Assembly: GCA_007280515.1 (NCBI GenBank)
Contig: QYPL01000006.1
Location: 1-64,000 of the forward strand
Origin: Sediminibacterium sp.
GTDB lineage: Bacteria > Bacteroidota > Bacteroidia > Chitinophagales > Chitinophagaceae
Direction of reading: 5' to 3'
Length of the DNA stretch: 64,000 nucleotides
Below the pieces are notes generated by a model. It was not told the origin of the DNA, made no database searches, and was given only the letters and a program-made list of their open reading frames with translations. Positions 8,670 to 17,101 of the stretch are shown in pieces. How positions within the stretch are numbered: position 1 is the stretch's first letter; each line of letters starts with the position of its first letter. The position numbers and the translations under genes were made by a program.

Positions 8670-9125
8670 ATGAATTACGTTTTTGATGCTACCAAACCCA
8701 TTGCCTTAGGCGCCGACCATGCAGGTGTTGATTTTAAAAATACCATTAACGCTTGGTTACAAGAAAAAGGATATACCACCAAGGACTTTGGTACCTACAA
8801 TTCCGATTCAGTCGACTACCCCGATTTTGCACATCCCACCGCTACTAGTGTTGAAATTGGAGAAGCTGCTTTTGGTATTTTATTTTGCGGTAGCGCCAAC
8901 GGTGTAGCCATGACAGCCAATAAGCATGCAGGTATTAGAGCTGGCCTTTGTTGGCAAACCGATATTGCAGAACTAACGCGCTTACACAATAACGCCAATA
9001 TGATTTGTATTCCTGCGCGTTATGTAAGCATGGAGCTTACTAAAGAAATGATAGAAAAATTTATGTCTACTGCTTTTGAAGGAGGCAGACATCAAAATAG
9101 AGTTAACAAAATTACTTGCGCATAA
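8670..9125 (+). CDS. rpiB: Ribose-5-phosphate isomerase B
   Basis: RpiB interconverts ribose 5-phosphate and ribulose 5-phosphate in the pentose phosphate pathway. The 151-residue protein shows LGADHAGVDFK, DYPDFAH and the anion-binding CGSANGVAMTANK with the catalytic Cys73. The C-terminal GGRHQNRVNKI is also family-typical. It lies between tatC and an M28 peptidase on the same strand with gaps of 70 and 16 bases. RpiB-like proteins can act on other phosphorylated aldoses such as allose 6-phosphate, so a sugar-pathway role beyond the pentose shunt is possible. Confidence 0.94.
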   Translation: MNYVFDATKPIALGADHAGVDFKNTINAWLQEKGYTTKDFGTYNSDSVDYPDFAHPTATSVEIGEAAFGILFCGSANGVAMTANKHAGIRAGLCWQTDIAELTRLHNNANMICIPARYVSMELTKEMIEKFMSTAFEGGRHQNRVNKITCA

Positions 9126-9141
9126 AAATTAAATAAGTCAA

Positions 9142-10692
9142 ATGAAAAAACTAGTATGGATTTCTTTGCTTTTGATAAGCACTATGTCTTTTGCACAAAC
9201 AACAAAGGACCTCACCAAATTCGCCAATGTCATTACTGCTAAAGCAATGAAAGAAAAACTTTCTATTGTTGCAAGTGCTGAAATGGAAGGCCGTGAAACA
9301 GGAAGCCCAGGTCAAAAAAGAGCTGCGGCTTATATTGAATCTGAGTTTAAAAGAATGGGATTATTGCCTGGAAATGGGAATAGCTACCAACAAGTATATC
9401 CTGTTTACCAAGATGCACTTACTGAAAAGAAATTAATAGTGCAAGGAAAATCATTTGTATGGGACAAAGATTTCAACTTTAATTTACAAGGCATTACTAA
9501 TACAAACTTGGATATTAAAGAAGTTGTTTTTGCAGGCTACGGCATTGTAGATGCTAGTAAGTCAATCAATGATTATGAAAATTTAGAGGTAAAAGGAAAA
9601 TTAGTTGTTATTATAGAAGGAAATAGCGAAGGGCCAGTAAAAATGGGAGCTGGAGGGAATCGTGCTTATTACGCTAACCCTGCATCTCCAATGGCTAAAT
9701 TGCGTCAAGCAAGCAGCAAAGGGGCAGCTGGTTTATTCATTATATCTGCCGATTTTCCTAGTAAAACACCCTCCCTTACAAAAAGCAATGTCTACATGAA
9801 ATCAAATGCAAATGCAAGTGCAGGTTTTATAATGGCTAATATTTCTATGGAAGTAGCTGCTGCTCTACTAGGTGGTACTGTTTCTTCTTTAACTAGTTTG
9901 AAAGAATTAAAAAAGGGAATCTATACAACCGACGCCTCGATGGTGGCCACAAAGACAACAGAGAATGTAGAAAGTAGTAATGTTATTGCAATGCTTCCAG
10001 GTACTGATAAAAAAGAAGAATATGTAATGTTAACGGGTCACTACGATCATTTAGGTAAAAGAGGTGATGTCATTTGGTATGGTGCAGATGATGATGGTTC
10101 AGGTACAGTAGCTGTAATGCAAATGGCTGAAGCTTTTGCTGCAGCAGCCAAAAAAGGTTTTAAGCCGCGCAGAACTATTGTATTTATGACTGTAAGTGGC
10201 GAGGAGAAAGGCTTATGGGGTTCAGCATATTATGCAGAGCACCCTATTTTTCCTTTAGATAAAACCACTGCCGACTTGAATACAGACATGGTGGGTCGTG
10301 TAGATACAGAGCGTCAATTAGGAGATACACTTAGTTATGTATATGTAATTGGTCACGATAAATTAAGTTCTGAATTAGTAGGCATTAACGAAGCAGCTAA
10401 TAAGGCTTCAAGTAATATTACCTTAGATTATAAGTACGACGACCCTAATGATAAAAATCAAATTTACTACCGTAGCGACCATTATAATTTTGCTAAAAAA
10501 GGAGTGCCGGTTTTATTCTTATATGACGGCATGTTATTAGCCGATTATCACCAACCAACAGATACCATCGAAAAAATTAATTTTGATTTGATGCAAAAAA
10601 GAGTGTCCATGGTTTTTCATACTGCTTGTGAGATTGCACAAAGAGAAGATATGTTAAAAAGAGATATTCCTTTGAATATGCCCGGGAGATAG
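9142..10692 (+). CDS. Exported M28-family zinc aminopeptidase with PA domain
   Basis: A 516-residue secreted metallopeptidase. Residues 1-18 form a signal peptide (ISLLLISTMSFAQ). Residues about 110-250 resemble a protease-associated (PA) domain, followed by the M28 catalytic domain. Zinc-ligand motifs are GHYDHLG (His300), DDDGSGTVAV, SGEEKGLWGS and DMVGRVD, with a final YRSDHYNF. M28 enzymes release N-terminal amino acids or dipeptides from peptides. The TAG stop is the first base triplet of a long palindrome (10690-10784). A second M28 enzyme with a PDZ domain occurs at 57-58.6 kb. Confidence 0.93.
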   Translation: MKKLVWISLLLISTMSFAQTTKDLTKFANVITAKAMKEKLSIVASAEMEGRETGSPGQKRAAAYIESEFKRMGLLPGNGNSYQQVYPVYQDALTEKKLIVQGKSFVWDKDFNFNLQGITNTNLDIKEVVFAGYGIVDASKSINDYENLEVKGKLVVIIEGNSEGPVKMGAGGNRAYYANPASPMAKLRQASSKGAAGLFIISADFPSKTPSLTKSNVYMKSNANASAGFIMANISMEVAAALLGGTVSSLTSLKELKKGIYTTDASMVATKTTENVESSNVIAMLPGTDKKEEYVMLTGHYDHLGKRGDVIWYGADDDGSGTVAVMQMAEAFAAAAKKGFKPRRTIVFMTVSGEEKGLWGSAYYAEHPIFPLDKTTADLNTDMVGRVDTERQLGDTLSYVYVIGHDKLSSELVGINEAANKASSNITLDYKYDDPNDKNQIYYRSDHYNFAKKGVPVLFLYDGMLLADYHQPTDTIEKINFDLMQKRVSMVFHTACEIAQREDMLKRDIPLNMPGR

Positions 10693-10784
10693 ATTAAATT
10701 TTCATTCAAAATATAATTTTTCGCTCTCTATCGCTTTGCTCAAAGTTCGCTCAAAATTATATTTTCTCATTTCTATTTAATCTA
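10690..10784. repeat. Long intergenic palindrome, 31-32 bp arms
   Basis: The left arm 10690-10720 and right arm 10753-10784 are imperfect reverse complements; both ends are exact (TAGATTAAAT/ATTTAATCTA outside, AAAATATAATTTT/AAAATTATATTTT inside). The 32-base centre is richer in G and C, with repeated TCGCT/GCTC words. The left arm begins on the stop codon of the peptidase gene. It resembles the larger structure after tadA near 33.7 kb, so it may be a REP- or MITE-like element. The rest of the gap up to 10899 holds two terminators. Confidence 0.75.
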
Positions 10785-10804
10785 GAATTAAATCAGAAAG
10801 AAAA

Positions 10805-10838
10805 TAAAAAAGCCCTTAGAAATCTAAGGGCTTTTTTA
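10805..10838. terminator. Rho-independent terminator for M28 peptidase gene
   Basis: AAAAAGCCCTTAGA/TCTAAGGGCTTTTT form a near-perfect stem with T-run on the plus side and A-run on the other, so it could work in both directions. It lies in the convergent gap between the peptidase and the deoxyhypusine-synthase-like gene. Confidence 0.85.
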
Positions 10839-10860
10839 TTGGAAAAATCATTAGAGAAAA

Positions 10861-10899
10861 AATAAGAGCCCCTAAGTTTTAAATAGGGGCTCTTATTTT
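10861..10899 (-). terminator. Rho-independent terminator for DHS-like gene
   Basis: AATAAGAGCCCCTA/TAGGGGCTCTTATT is a perfect 14-base stem with a nine-base loop. On the minus strand it directly follows the stop codon of the DHS-like gene and continues into a T-rich run. Confidence 0.88.
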
Positions 10900-11874
10900 T
10901 TACTGACCTAAAATATAGGCAAATATCAACGGCACTACAATGGTAGCATCGCTTTCTACAATAAACTTAGGCGTATGAATATCTAATTTACCCCAGGTAA
11001 TTTTTTCATTTGGCACGGCGCCTGAATAAGAACCATAAGAAGTAGTGCTATCACTAATTTGACAGAAGTAACTCCAGAAAGGAACATCATGCCATTCTAA
11101 ATCTTGGTACATCATGGGTACTACACAAATGGGAAAATCACCTGCAATACCGCCACCCACTTGGAAAAACCCAACCCCTTTTCCACCACTATTGGCACGG
11201 TACCACTCAGTTAGCTCCACCATGTATTCAATACCATTTTTAACCGTACTCGCTTTTAATTCTTTTTTAATAACATAGCTAGCAAATATATTTCCAGTAG
11301 TGCTATCCTCCCAACCTGGCACGACAATAGGAATATTCTTTTTAGCTGCAGCAACTATCCAGCTGTCTTTTGGATCTATCTCATAATATTGTTCTAGCTC
11401 ACCACTCAACACAACTTGGTATAAAAATTCATGTGGAAAATAACGCTCGCCTTTTTCTTCAGCCTGCTTCCAATATTTAACAATATGTTTTTGCAATCTT
11501 CTAAAGGCTTCTTCTTCTGGAATACAAGTATCGGTAACACGGTTGTAATGGTTCTCTAATAAATCCCACTCGTCCTGTGGTGTTAAGTCACGGTAATTAG
11601 GCACGCGTTTATAATGACTATGTGCCACTAGGTTCATTACATCTTCTTCCAAATTAGCACCCGTACAGCTAATAATAGCAATTTTATCTTGACGTATCAT
11701 TTCAGCCAAGCTAATACCTAACTCAGCGGTACTCATAGCACCTGCTAAACTTACCAGCATTTTACCCCCTTCTAAAAGGTGGGTTTCATAACCTTTTGCA
11801 GCGTCTACCAAGGCAGCAGCATTAAAATGTCTATAATGATGCTCTACAAACTTTGAAATTGGACCTTTGCTCAT
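10900..11874 (-). CDS. Deoxyhypusine synthase-like NAD-dependent enzyme
   Basis: A 324-residue protein of the deoxyhypusine synthase (DHS) family, which in eukaryotes and archaea transfers the aminobutyl group of spermidine to eIF5A. Matching features are ISCTGANLEED, NIPIVVPGWEDSTTG, FQVGGGIAGDF, and the C-terminal ITWGKLD, where Lys296 aligns with the catalytic enzyme-intermediate lysine. Bacteria lack eIF5A, so the acceptor must differ; bacterial homologues are usually linked to polyamine chemistry such as homospermidine formation (family knowledge, acceptor here unknown). It is monocistronic with its own promoter element and terminator. No polyamine genes are adjacent. Confidence 0.88.
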   Translation of the reverse strand: MSKGPISKFVEHHYRHFNAAALVDAAKGYETHLLEGGKMLVSLAGAMSTAELGISLAEMIRQDKIAIISCTGANLEEDVMNLVAHSHYKRVPNYRDLTPQDEWDLLENHYNRVTDTCIPEEEAFRRLQKHIVKYWKQAEEKGERYFPHEFLYQVVLSGELEQYYEIDPKDSWIVAAAKKNIPIVVPGWEDSTTGNIFASYVIKKELKASTVKNGIEYMVELTEWYRANSGGKGVGFFQVGGGIAGDFPICVVPMMYQDLEWHDVPFWSYFCQISDSTTSYGSYSGAVPNEKITWGKLDIHTPKFIVESDATIVVPLIFAYILGQ

Positions 11875-11890
11875 TTTTTTCGATTTGAAG

Positions 11891-11898
11891 CAAAAGTA
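11891..11898 (-). promoter_or_regulatory. TAnnTTTG promoter element for DHS-like gene
   Basis: On the minus strand TACTTTTG matches TAnnTTTG and ends 16 bases before the ATG at 11874. Confidence 0.5.
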
Positions 11899-11971
11899 AA
11901 TTTTTTTATGGATATAGCGTGTTATTGATTAAAACCGAAATAATAGTAACTTTAAGCTCTAATGCCGGCTT

Positions 11972-12634
11972 ATGAATAATAAAAAAATGGTGCTCTTGTA
12001 TGTACTTGTATTAATTGGGATTCCATTTATCTATGCAGCCTACCTCTACCCTAATTTACCAGCAATGATACCTACCCACTTTAATATCAAGGGGGAAGCG
12101 GATAGCTTTGGCGGGAAAGATAGTATTTATTTAGGGCCCATCATCATGGGGGTAGCTAGTTTATTTACTTATTTTTTACTGGCTAATATTAAAAATTTCG
12201 ACCCTAAAAGAACCCAGCAAATAGACGATGGTTTATTTCAAAAATTTGGATTTTTCACCGTCCTATTTTTAAGTTTATTATGCATTGTCATTTTATACGC
12301 TACCACACACCAAGGTATTCCTATTGAAAAATTATTATTCCCCATGATGGGTTTGGCTTTTGCAGCCGTGGGAATATATATGCCTAAAATAAAACAAAAT
12401 TATTTTGCAGGATTTAAACTGCCTTGGACATTAGATAATGAAGACAATTGGAACGCCACGCATAAGATAGCGGGAAAAGCATGGTTCTATGGTGGTATAC
12501 TTCAATTTCTTGCAGGCATGGCCTTTAATTCAGTTACTTCTTTTGTTATTTTTTTTATAGATATGATTGTAATGGTATTAGTACCCACAATTTATTCTTA
12601 CAGAATGTTTAAAAATGGAAATAAGGTTGTCTAA
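11972..12634 (+). CDS. DUF1648/SdpI-family membrane protein
   Basis: A 220-residue integral membrane protein with about six hydrophobic segments. The N-terminal region has the DUF1648 signature (YPNLPAMIPTHFNIKGEADSFGGK), and the C-terminal half resembles SdpI (KIKQNYFAGFKLPWTLDNEDNWNATHKIAGK). In Bacillus, SdpI gives immunity to the SdpC toxin and sequesters the repressor SdpR. No toxin or ArsR-type repressor gene is adjacent here, so only the family name is justified. It is divergent from the DHS-like gene. The upstream TAACTTTA could be a weak promoter. Confidence 0.85.
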   Translation: MNNKKMVLLYVLVLIGIPFIYAAYLYPNLPAMIPTHFNIKGEADSFGGKDSIYLGPIIMGVASLFTYFLLANIKNFDPKRTQQIDDGLFQKFGFFTVLFLSLLCIVILYATTHQGIPIEKLLFPMMGLAFAAVGIYMPKIKQNYFAGFKLPWTLDNEDNWNATHKIAGKAWFYGGILQFLAGMAFNSVTSFVIFFIDMIVMVLVPTIYSYRMFKNGNKVV

Positions 12635-12691
12635 ATAAATTATACTATTAAAAATAAGATAATACTTTTTAAAATAAATTAAAGTTTACAA

Positions 12692-13831
12692 ATGAAATTA
12701 GCTACAAAATATATTCACGCAGGTGCGCACCCCGATCCAAGTACAGGCGCCATCATGACGCCTATTTATCAAACCTCCACTTATGTGCAATCGGCACCAG
12801 GAGTGCATCAGGGCTATGAGTATGCAAGAAGTCAAAACCCTACAAGGTTTGCATTAGAAGAAGCTTTTGCGGTCATTGAAAATGGAAAATTTGGATTGGC
12901 CTTTGCCAGTGGTGTCGCTGCTACAGATGCAGTTATGCGTTTACTAGTGCCAGGCGATGAAGTGGTGGCTGCACACGATATGTATGGAGGTAGTTACAGG
13001 TTATTTTCAAAAGTGCATGAGAAAATGGGTATCAAATTTATTTATGTCGATACCTCGGATGCCACCAATGTAGAAAAGGCCATGAGCCCTGCTACTAAAT
13101 TAATTTGGTTAGAAACACCTACCAATCCACTGATGAATATTAGTGATATTGAAGCAATCTCTACTATTGGTAAAAAACATAATTGCATGGTTTGTGTAGA
13201 CAATACTTTTGCCTCTCCCTATTTACAAAACCCATTAGACTTTGGTGCCACTATTGTAATGCATTCAGCCACTAAATATTTAGGTGGTCATAGCGATGTC
13301 ATACAAGGTTGTTTAGTCATCAACGATCAAGCTTTAAGAGACCAATTATATTTTATTCAAAAAAGTACAGGTGCCGTGCCAGGGCCACAGGATTGCTTTT
13401 TAGTACTAAGAGGCATTAAAACTTTACATGTACGTATGCAAAGGCATTGTGAAAATGGTATTCAAGTAGCTGCTTATTTAAGACAACATCCTAAAGTAGG
13501 AAAGGTATACTGGTGTGGATTCGAGGACCATCCGAATCATGCCATAGCTAAAAAACAGATGCGTGGTTTTGGCGGTATGATGAGCTTTACATTAAAAACA
13601 GATACCATTGAAGCGGCTACTAAAGTGCTCTCTAGCACCAAGGTATTTTCATTAGCAGAAAGCTTGGGTGGTGTGGAGTCTTTAATTAATCATCCAGCAA
13701 GTATGACACATGCCTCTATACCGCGTGAACAAAGAATAGCCAATGGTTTATCTGACGGGCTTATTCGCTTAAGTGTGGGTATTGAAGATGCAGACGACTT
13801 AATAGCAGATTTAGCACAAGCCATTGGGTAA
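12692..13831 (+). CDS. Trans-sulfuration enzyme (cystathionine gamma-synthase/lyase family)
   Basis: A 379-residue PLP enzyme of the Cys/Met metabolism family. It shows YEYARSQNPTR, the SGVAATDAVMRLL phosphate-cup region, LETPTNPLMNI, and the cofactor lysine Lys195 in MHSATKYLGGHSDV, with SLGGVESLINHPASMTH near the end. Possible activities are cystathionine gamma-synthase, gamma-lyase or beta-lyase, and I cannot separate them by eye. It shares one base with the next start codon (TAATG), so it is translationally coupled to the DUF2400 gene. I saw no SAM riboswitch in the 57-base upstream gap. Confidence 0.92.
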   Translation: MKLATKYIHAGAHPDPSTGAIMTPIYQTSTYVQSAPGVHQGYEYARSQNPTRFALEEAFAVIENGKFGLAFASGVAATDAVMRLLVPGDEVVAAHDMYGGSYRLFSKVHEKMGIKFIYVDTSDATNVEKAMSPATKLIWLETPTNPLMNISDIEAISTIGKKHNCMVCVDNTFASPYLQNPLDFGATIVMHSATKYLGGHSDVIQGCLVINDQALRDQLYFIQKSTGAVPGPQDCFLVLRGIKTLHVRMQRHCENGIQVAAYLRQHPKVGKVYWCGFEDHPNHAIAKKQMRGFGGMMSFTLKTDTIEAATKVLSSTKVFSLAESLGGVESLINHPASMTHASIPREQRIANGLSDGLIRLSVGIEDADDLIADLAQAIG

Positions 13832-14622
13832 TGAAGGATGAGATTCATAAACTATTAGACCAAAAAGTAAAGCAGTACAACCATATTGAATTTATTGGGA
13901 AGGACCCTATCTATATTCCCCATTTATTTACAAAGAAGCAGGATATTGAAATTGCTGGTTTTTTTGCAGCCATTTTTGCTTGGGGCAATAGAACCACCAT
14001 TATTAATAAAAGTAAAGAACTACTTGAAAGAATGGACAATGCGCCCTATGATTTTTGTATCGGGCATCAAGATAAAGATTTAAAGAAATTATTGGGATTC
14101 ACTCACCGAACATTCAACGATACCGACTTGCTGTATTGTATCGAATTTTTTAAACAGCATTATAGCAAAAATGAAAGTTTAGAAAATGCATTTTTTAACA
14201 ATGCCACTTTGAGTAAGAAAAATATAGACAGACAAAATATAATAGAACAGGCCCTTATTCATTTTCAAAATTATTTTTTCTCTTTAGAAGAAGCGCCTGC
14301 AAGAACTAAAAAGCATATTGCTAGTCCAGTAACGGGATCAACTTGTAAAAGATTGAATATGTTTTTACGCTGGATGGTTAGAAAAGATAATCAAGGGGTC
14401 GATTTTGGTGTATGGAAAAGCGTAAGCCCTGCTGCGCTCATTATGCCCATTGATGTACATGTAGCAAGGGTTTCAAGAGGTTTAGGAATTTTAAAAAGAA
14501 CCCAAACAGATTGGCAAACTGCTATTGAATTAACTAATTATTGTCGAACTTTAGACCCTAAGGACCCTGTTAAATATGATTTTGCTTTATTTAGCCTAGG
14601 TGTTATAGAAAAATTTAATTAA
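13831..14622 (+). CDS. TIGR02757/DUF2400 family protein
   Basis: A 263-residue protein of a family widespread in Bacteroidota and other phyla but with no proven function. Family traits visible here include the IEIAGFFAAIFAWGNRTTIINKSK opening region, KRLNMFLRWMVRKD and the closing IDVHVARVSRGLG plus DPVKYDFALFSLG. The helical character and the LDPKDPVKYDFALFSLG ending recall helix-hairpin-helix DNA glycosylase-like proteins (inference). It starts on the stop codon of the trans-sulfuration gene and is followed after five bases by a small helical protein, so the three genes probably form one transcript. Confidence 0.85.
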   Translation: MKDEIHKLLDQKVKQYNHIEFIGKDPIYIPHLFTKKQDIEIAGFFAAIFAWGNRTTIINKSKELLERMDNAPYDFCIGHQDKDLKKLLGFTHRTFNDTDLLYCIEFFKQHYSKNESLENAFFNNATLSKKNIDRQNIIEQALIHFQNYFFSLEEAPARTKKHIASPVTGSTCKRLNMFLRWMVRKDNQGVDFGVWKSVSPAALIMPIDVHVARVSRGLGILKRTQTDWQTAIELTNYCRTLDPKDPVKYDFALFSLGVIEKFN

Positions 14623-14627
14623 AGCGC

Positions 14628-14909
14628 ATGGAGTTGAATTTATTAACACTAGAAAAATTAAGTACCCTGGATTTAGAAACGATGATTAATGATTTGATTA
14701 AAGAGGATTTTTCTAAACTAGTACAAATGCTTTACCGAATTGATGTTTCAGAAGCAAAGCTGAAAAATATTTTACAAGCCAACCCGAATGAAAATGCTGG
14801 AAAATTAATTGCGCAAGTAGTGATAGAAAGAGTAGCCGCTACTAAAAAAGCAAGAGAAAGTTTTTCAACCAAAACACCTAGTATTGAAGACGACGAAGAA
14901 CGACTTTAA
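14628..14909 (+). CDS. Small conserved helical protein, function unknown
   Basis: A 93-residue acidic, all-helical protein without signal peptide or membrane segment. The central part (FSKLVQMLYRIDVSEAKLKNILQANP) and AGKLIAQVVIERVAATKKARESF look like two amphipathic helices, with an acidic tail. I do not recognise a named domain. It begins five bases after the DUF2400 gene and ends one base before the convergent SDR stop. Good coding character and tight operon spacing support it as a real gene. Confidence 0.7.
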   Translation: MELNLLTLEKLSTLDLETMINDLIKEDFSKLVQMLYRIDVSEAKLKNILQANPNENAGKLIAQVVIERVAATKKARESFSTKTPSIEDDEERL

Positions 14910-15608
14910 TTAAACATCTCCTAACAACGGACGCATTACAATATCTTCCACTACTGCTTGTGGGCTTAATTGAGTAGCTGCCAAAATCATCTTTGCAATA
15001 TCCTGCGCTTCCATAATTCGACTAGGCTCCACACCACTGCCCGCCCAGCTATTAGTAAAGGTAGCGCCAGGGTAAACCCCTGTTACTTTTATGCCTTTGT
15101 CTTTTAATTCAAGTCTTAAATTTTTGGAAAAACCATCTAAAGCAAATTTACTAATACTATAAGAGCCTCCTTGCGGATAAGCTTGTAAAGAAGCGATTGA
15201 ACATATATTAAAAATATGACCCCTACCTGCTTTGATCATTGCAGGAATAATGGCACGTGAAGTATAATATGCTGAATATAAATTAGCCCCTATTTGTGTT
15301 TCTAAAACACCCTGTTCTTCCTCCAATAAATTACCAGGTAAAAAGAAACCTGCATTATTAATTAAAATAGTAGGTGTCCCCAAACACAAACACCAATTTC
15401 CAAAGGCCTCGCATTCAGTTAGCTTCGATAAGTCGGCTTGTTTACTATGTATAGTAGCCGCTGGATATTTTTTTTGCAAATTTTCAGTGGCCTCTTTTAA
15501 ACGAGAAGCAGTTTTACTGCCAATACATAATGTATGGCCTTCAGCTGCAAAAACCTCTGCCACTGCATATCCAATACCTTGCGAAGCACCTGTAATGACA
15601 ACCTGCAT
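14910..15608 (-). CDS. Short-chain dehydrogenase/reductase
   Basis: A 232-residue NAD(P)-binding SDR of classical type. It has the glycine motif TGASQGIG at residues 6-13, NNAG, the catalytic Ser in CSIAS and the YSISK active-site Tyr/Lys pair, followed by GVYPGATFTNSW. The family oxidises or reduces alcohol/ketone groups on many small molecules. Closest everyday names would be 3-oxoacyl-ACP-reductase-like or YbbO-like, but the substrate cannot be read from sequence. It is convergent with the DUF2400 transcript and divergent from the YjjG-type phosphatase. Confidence 0.93.
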   Translation of the reverse strand: MQVVITGASQGIGYAVAEVFAAEGHTLCIGSKTASRLKEATENLQKKYPAATIHSKQADLSKLTECEAFGNWCLCLGTPTILINNAGFFLPGNLLEEEQGVLETQIGANLYSAYYTSRAIIPAMIKAGRGHIFNICSIASLQAYPQGGSYSISKFALDGFSKNLRLELKDKGIKVTGVYPGATFTNSWAGSGVEPSRIMEAQDIAKMILAATQLSPQAVVEDIVMRPLLGDV

Positions 15609-15689
15609 ATTAATAATTTATAGATAATCTAAATAAAGAATAAAGATAAGAAGCAAAACTGTAAATTCGCCCAATACAATTATTAATTG

Positions 15690-16385
15690 ATGCCCTATAA
15701 ACACTTATTTTTTGACCTCGACCATACTATTTGGGACTTTGAATTAAATTCCAAAGAAACCTTATGGGATTTATATCTTAAATATGCATTAGAAGCAAAG
15801 GGCATCAACAATTTCGATGAATTTTACAATATATACAGTGTGCACAATCACCGTTTATGGGATAGGTATAGCAAAGGTTTTATTAAACAAGAAGAATTAA
15901 GGTGGAAGCGTATATACTTAAGTTTACTAGATTATAAAATTGCAGACGAAGCCCTGTCTAAAGAAATCTCCCTTGACTACTTAACTATTCTTCCGAATAA
16001 AAAGAATTTATTTCCCTACACTATTGAAATTCTAGAGTACTTGAAAAATAAGGACTATGCAATGCATTTAATTACCAATGGATTTGAATCGGTTCAATTT
16101 AAGAAAATTAAGAACTCAAATTTAGCAGACTACTTTACCCAAGTCATTACTTCAGAAGCTAGCAATAGCTTAAAACCTAATAAAGAAATTTTTGAGTACG
16201 CTTTAAAAGTTTCGAATGCAAAATTAGAAAACAGTATTATGATTGGAGATAATGAGGATGCTGATATTCAAGGAGCCATTAATGCAGGCATGGATTCTAT
16301 TTTTGTAAACCACTTACAAATACAACCTACGGTACCTGCCACACATACCATTACACATTTAAAGGAATTAGAAAATATATTCTAA
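15690..16385 (+). CDS. HAD phosphatase, YjjG-type noncanonical pyrimidine nucleotidase
   Basis: A 231-residue HAD hydrolase. The track uses TTG at 15687; the ATG one codon later (MPYKHLFFDLDHTIWDF) is preferable. The catalytic Asp pair is DLD (Asp9/Asp11), with a cap region of helices, ITNGFESVQFKKI (motif II), NSLKPNKEIF (motif III Lys) and MIGDNEDADIQGA (motif IV). YjjG-type enzymes dephosphorylate noncanonical nucleoside monophosphates and so cleanse the nucleotide pool. The exact substrate is inference from family resemblance. Confidence 0.88.
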   Translation: MPYKHLFFDLDHTIWDFELNSKETLWDLYLKYALEAKGINNFDEFYNIYSVHNHRLWDRYSKGFIKQEELRWKRIYLSLLDYKIADEALSKEISLDYLTILPNKKNLFPYTIEILEYLKNKDYAMHLITNGFESVQFKKIKNSNLADYFTQVITSEASNSLKPNKEIFEYALKVSNAKLENSIMIGDNEDADIQGAINAGMDSIFVNHLQIQPTVPATHTITHLKELENIF

Positions 16386-16414
16386 AGACTTACTCTATAC
16401 ATGTTACAGTAAAA

Positions 16415-17071
16415 CTACCAACTAGCAAGCACAGTTACACCCCCTTTAACCATATCGCCTATTTTAGTATGAATTTTTGCACCTACTGGTAAGAGTAAAT
16501 CAACCCTACTACCAAATTTTATAAAGCCATACTCTTCACATTGTTGGAACGATTGCCCCACTGTTGTATAGTTACATATTCTTCTCGCTAAGGCACCTGC
16601 AATTTGTTTACATAAAATACTTCCTTTACTATTCTCTACTACCACAGACCATCTTTCATTATCGGTAGAAGATTTTGGATGCCAAGCCACTAAAAATTTA
16701 CCAGGATGGTATTTATTGTATACTATATTGCCTGCAATGGGTAAACGGTTTACATGCACATTAGCAGGGCTCATAAATACGCTAATTTGTATTCTTTTTT
16801 CAGTATAAAATTCATCGGGCTGCACTTCTTCAATGACCACTACTTTACCATCTGCAGGAGCAACAATGGCTTCATCGCTAATGGTTAATGCACGAACAGG
16901 CATTCTAAAAAAAGATACAATGAACAAGAAAAAAGCAACTGTTATAATAAATACGACCCAAGCACCTATTGCTGAGATCGGAAATAAATAAGAAAAATTA
17001 ATAATATTCAAAACGCCTACGAATATAGCAATCAATGAAATGGTAGCCGCTCCTTCTTTATGTATAGTCAT
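16415..17071 (-). CDS. psd: Phosphatidylserine decarboxylase-related proenzyme
   Basis: This enzyme makes phosphatidylethanolamine by decarboxylating phosphatidylserine at the membrane. I chose the ATG at 17071 (MTIHKEGAATIS); the track start adds ten unlikely residues. Two N-terminal hydrophobic segments are followed by VAPADGKVV, FMSPANVHVNRLP and KFGSRVDLLLP. The Gly-Ser in that last motif is the self-cleavage site that generates the pyruvoyl cofactor. About 218 residues fits the short archaeal/Bacteroidota type. It follows cdsA closely, so the last two steps of lipid head-group supply are encoded together; pssA is not in the window. Confidence 0.93.
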   Translation of the reverse strand: MTIHKEGAATISLIAIFVGVLNIINFSYLFPISAIGAWVVFIITVAFFLFIVSFFRMPVRALTISDEAIVAPADGKVVVIEEVQPDEFYTEKRIQISVFMSPANVHVNRLPIAGNIVYNKYHPGKFLVAWHPKSSTDNERWSVVVENSKGSILCKQIAGALARRICNYTTVGQSFQQCEEYGFIKFGSRVDLLLPVGAKIHTKIGDMVKGGVTVLASW

Positions 17072-17101
17072 TGTGTAAATTGAAAGGCAAATGTAAAACA
17101 T

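Noticed and set aside
10900-11874. Evidence for hypusine in this organism
   Set aside because: The enzyme family is shared, but no eIF5A gene is expected in bacteria and none is seen; only DHS-like chemistry can be claimed.
11972-12634. SdpC-type toxin immunity system
   Set aside because: Only the SdpI-like protein is present; no toxin or repressor gene accompanies it.
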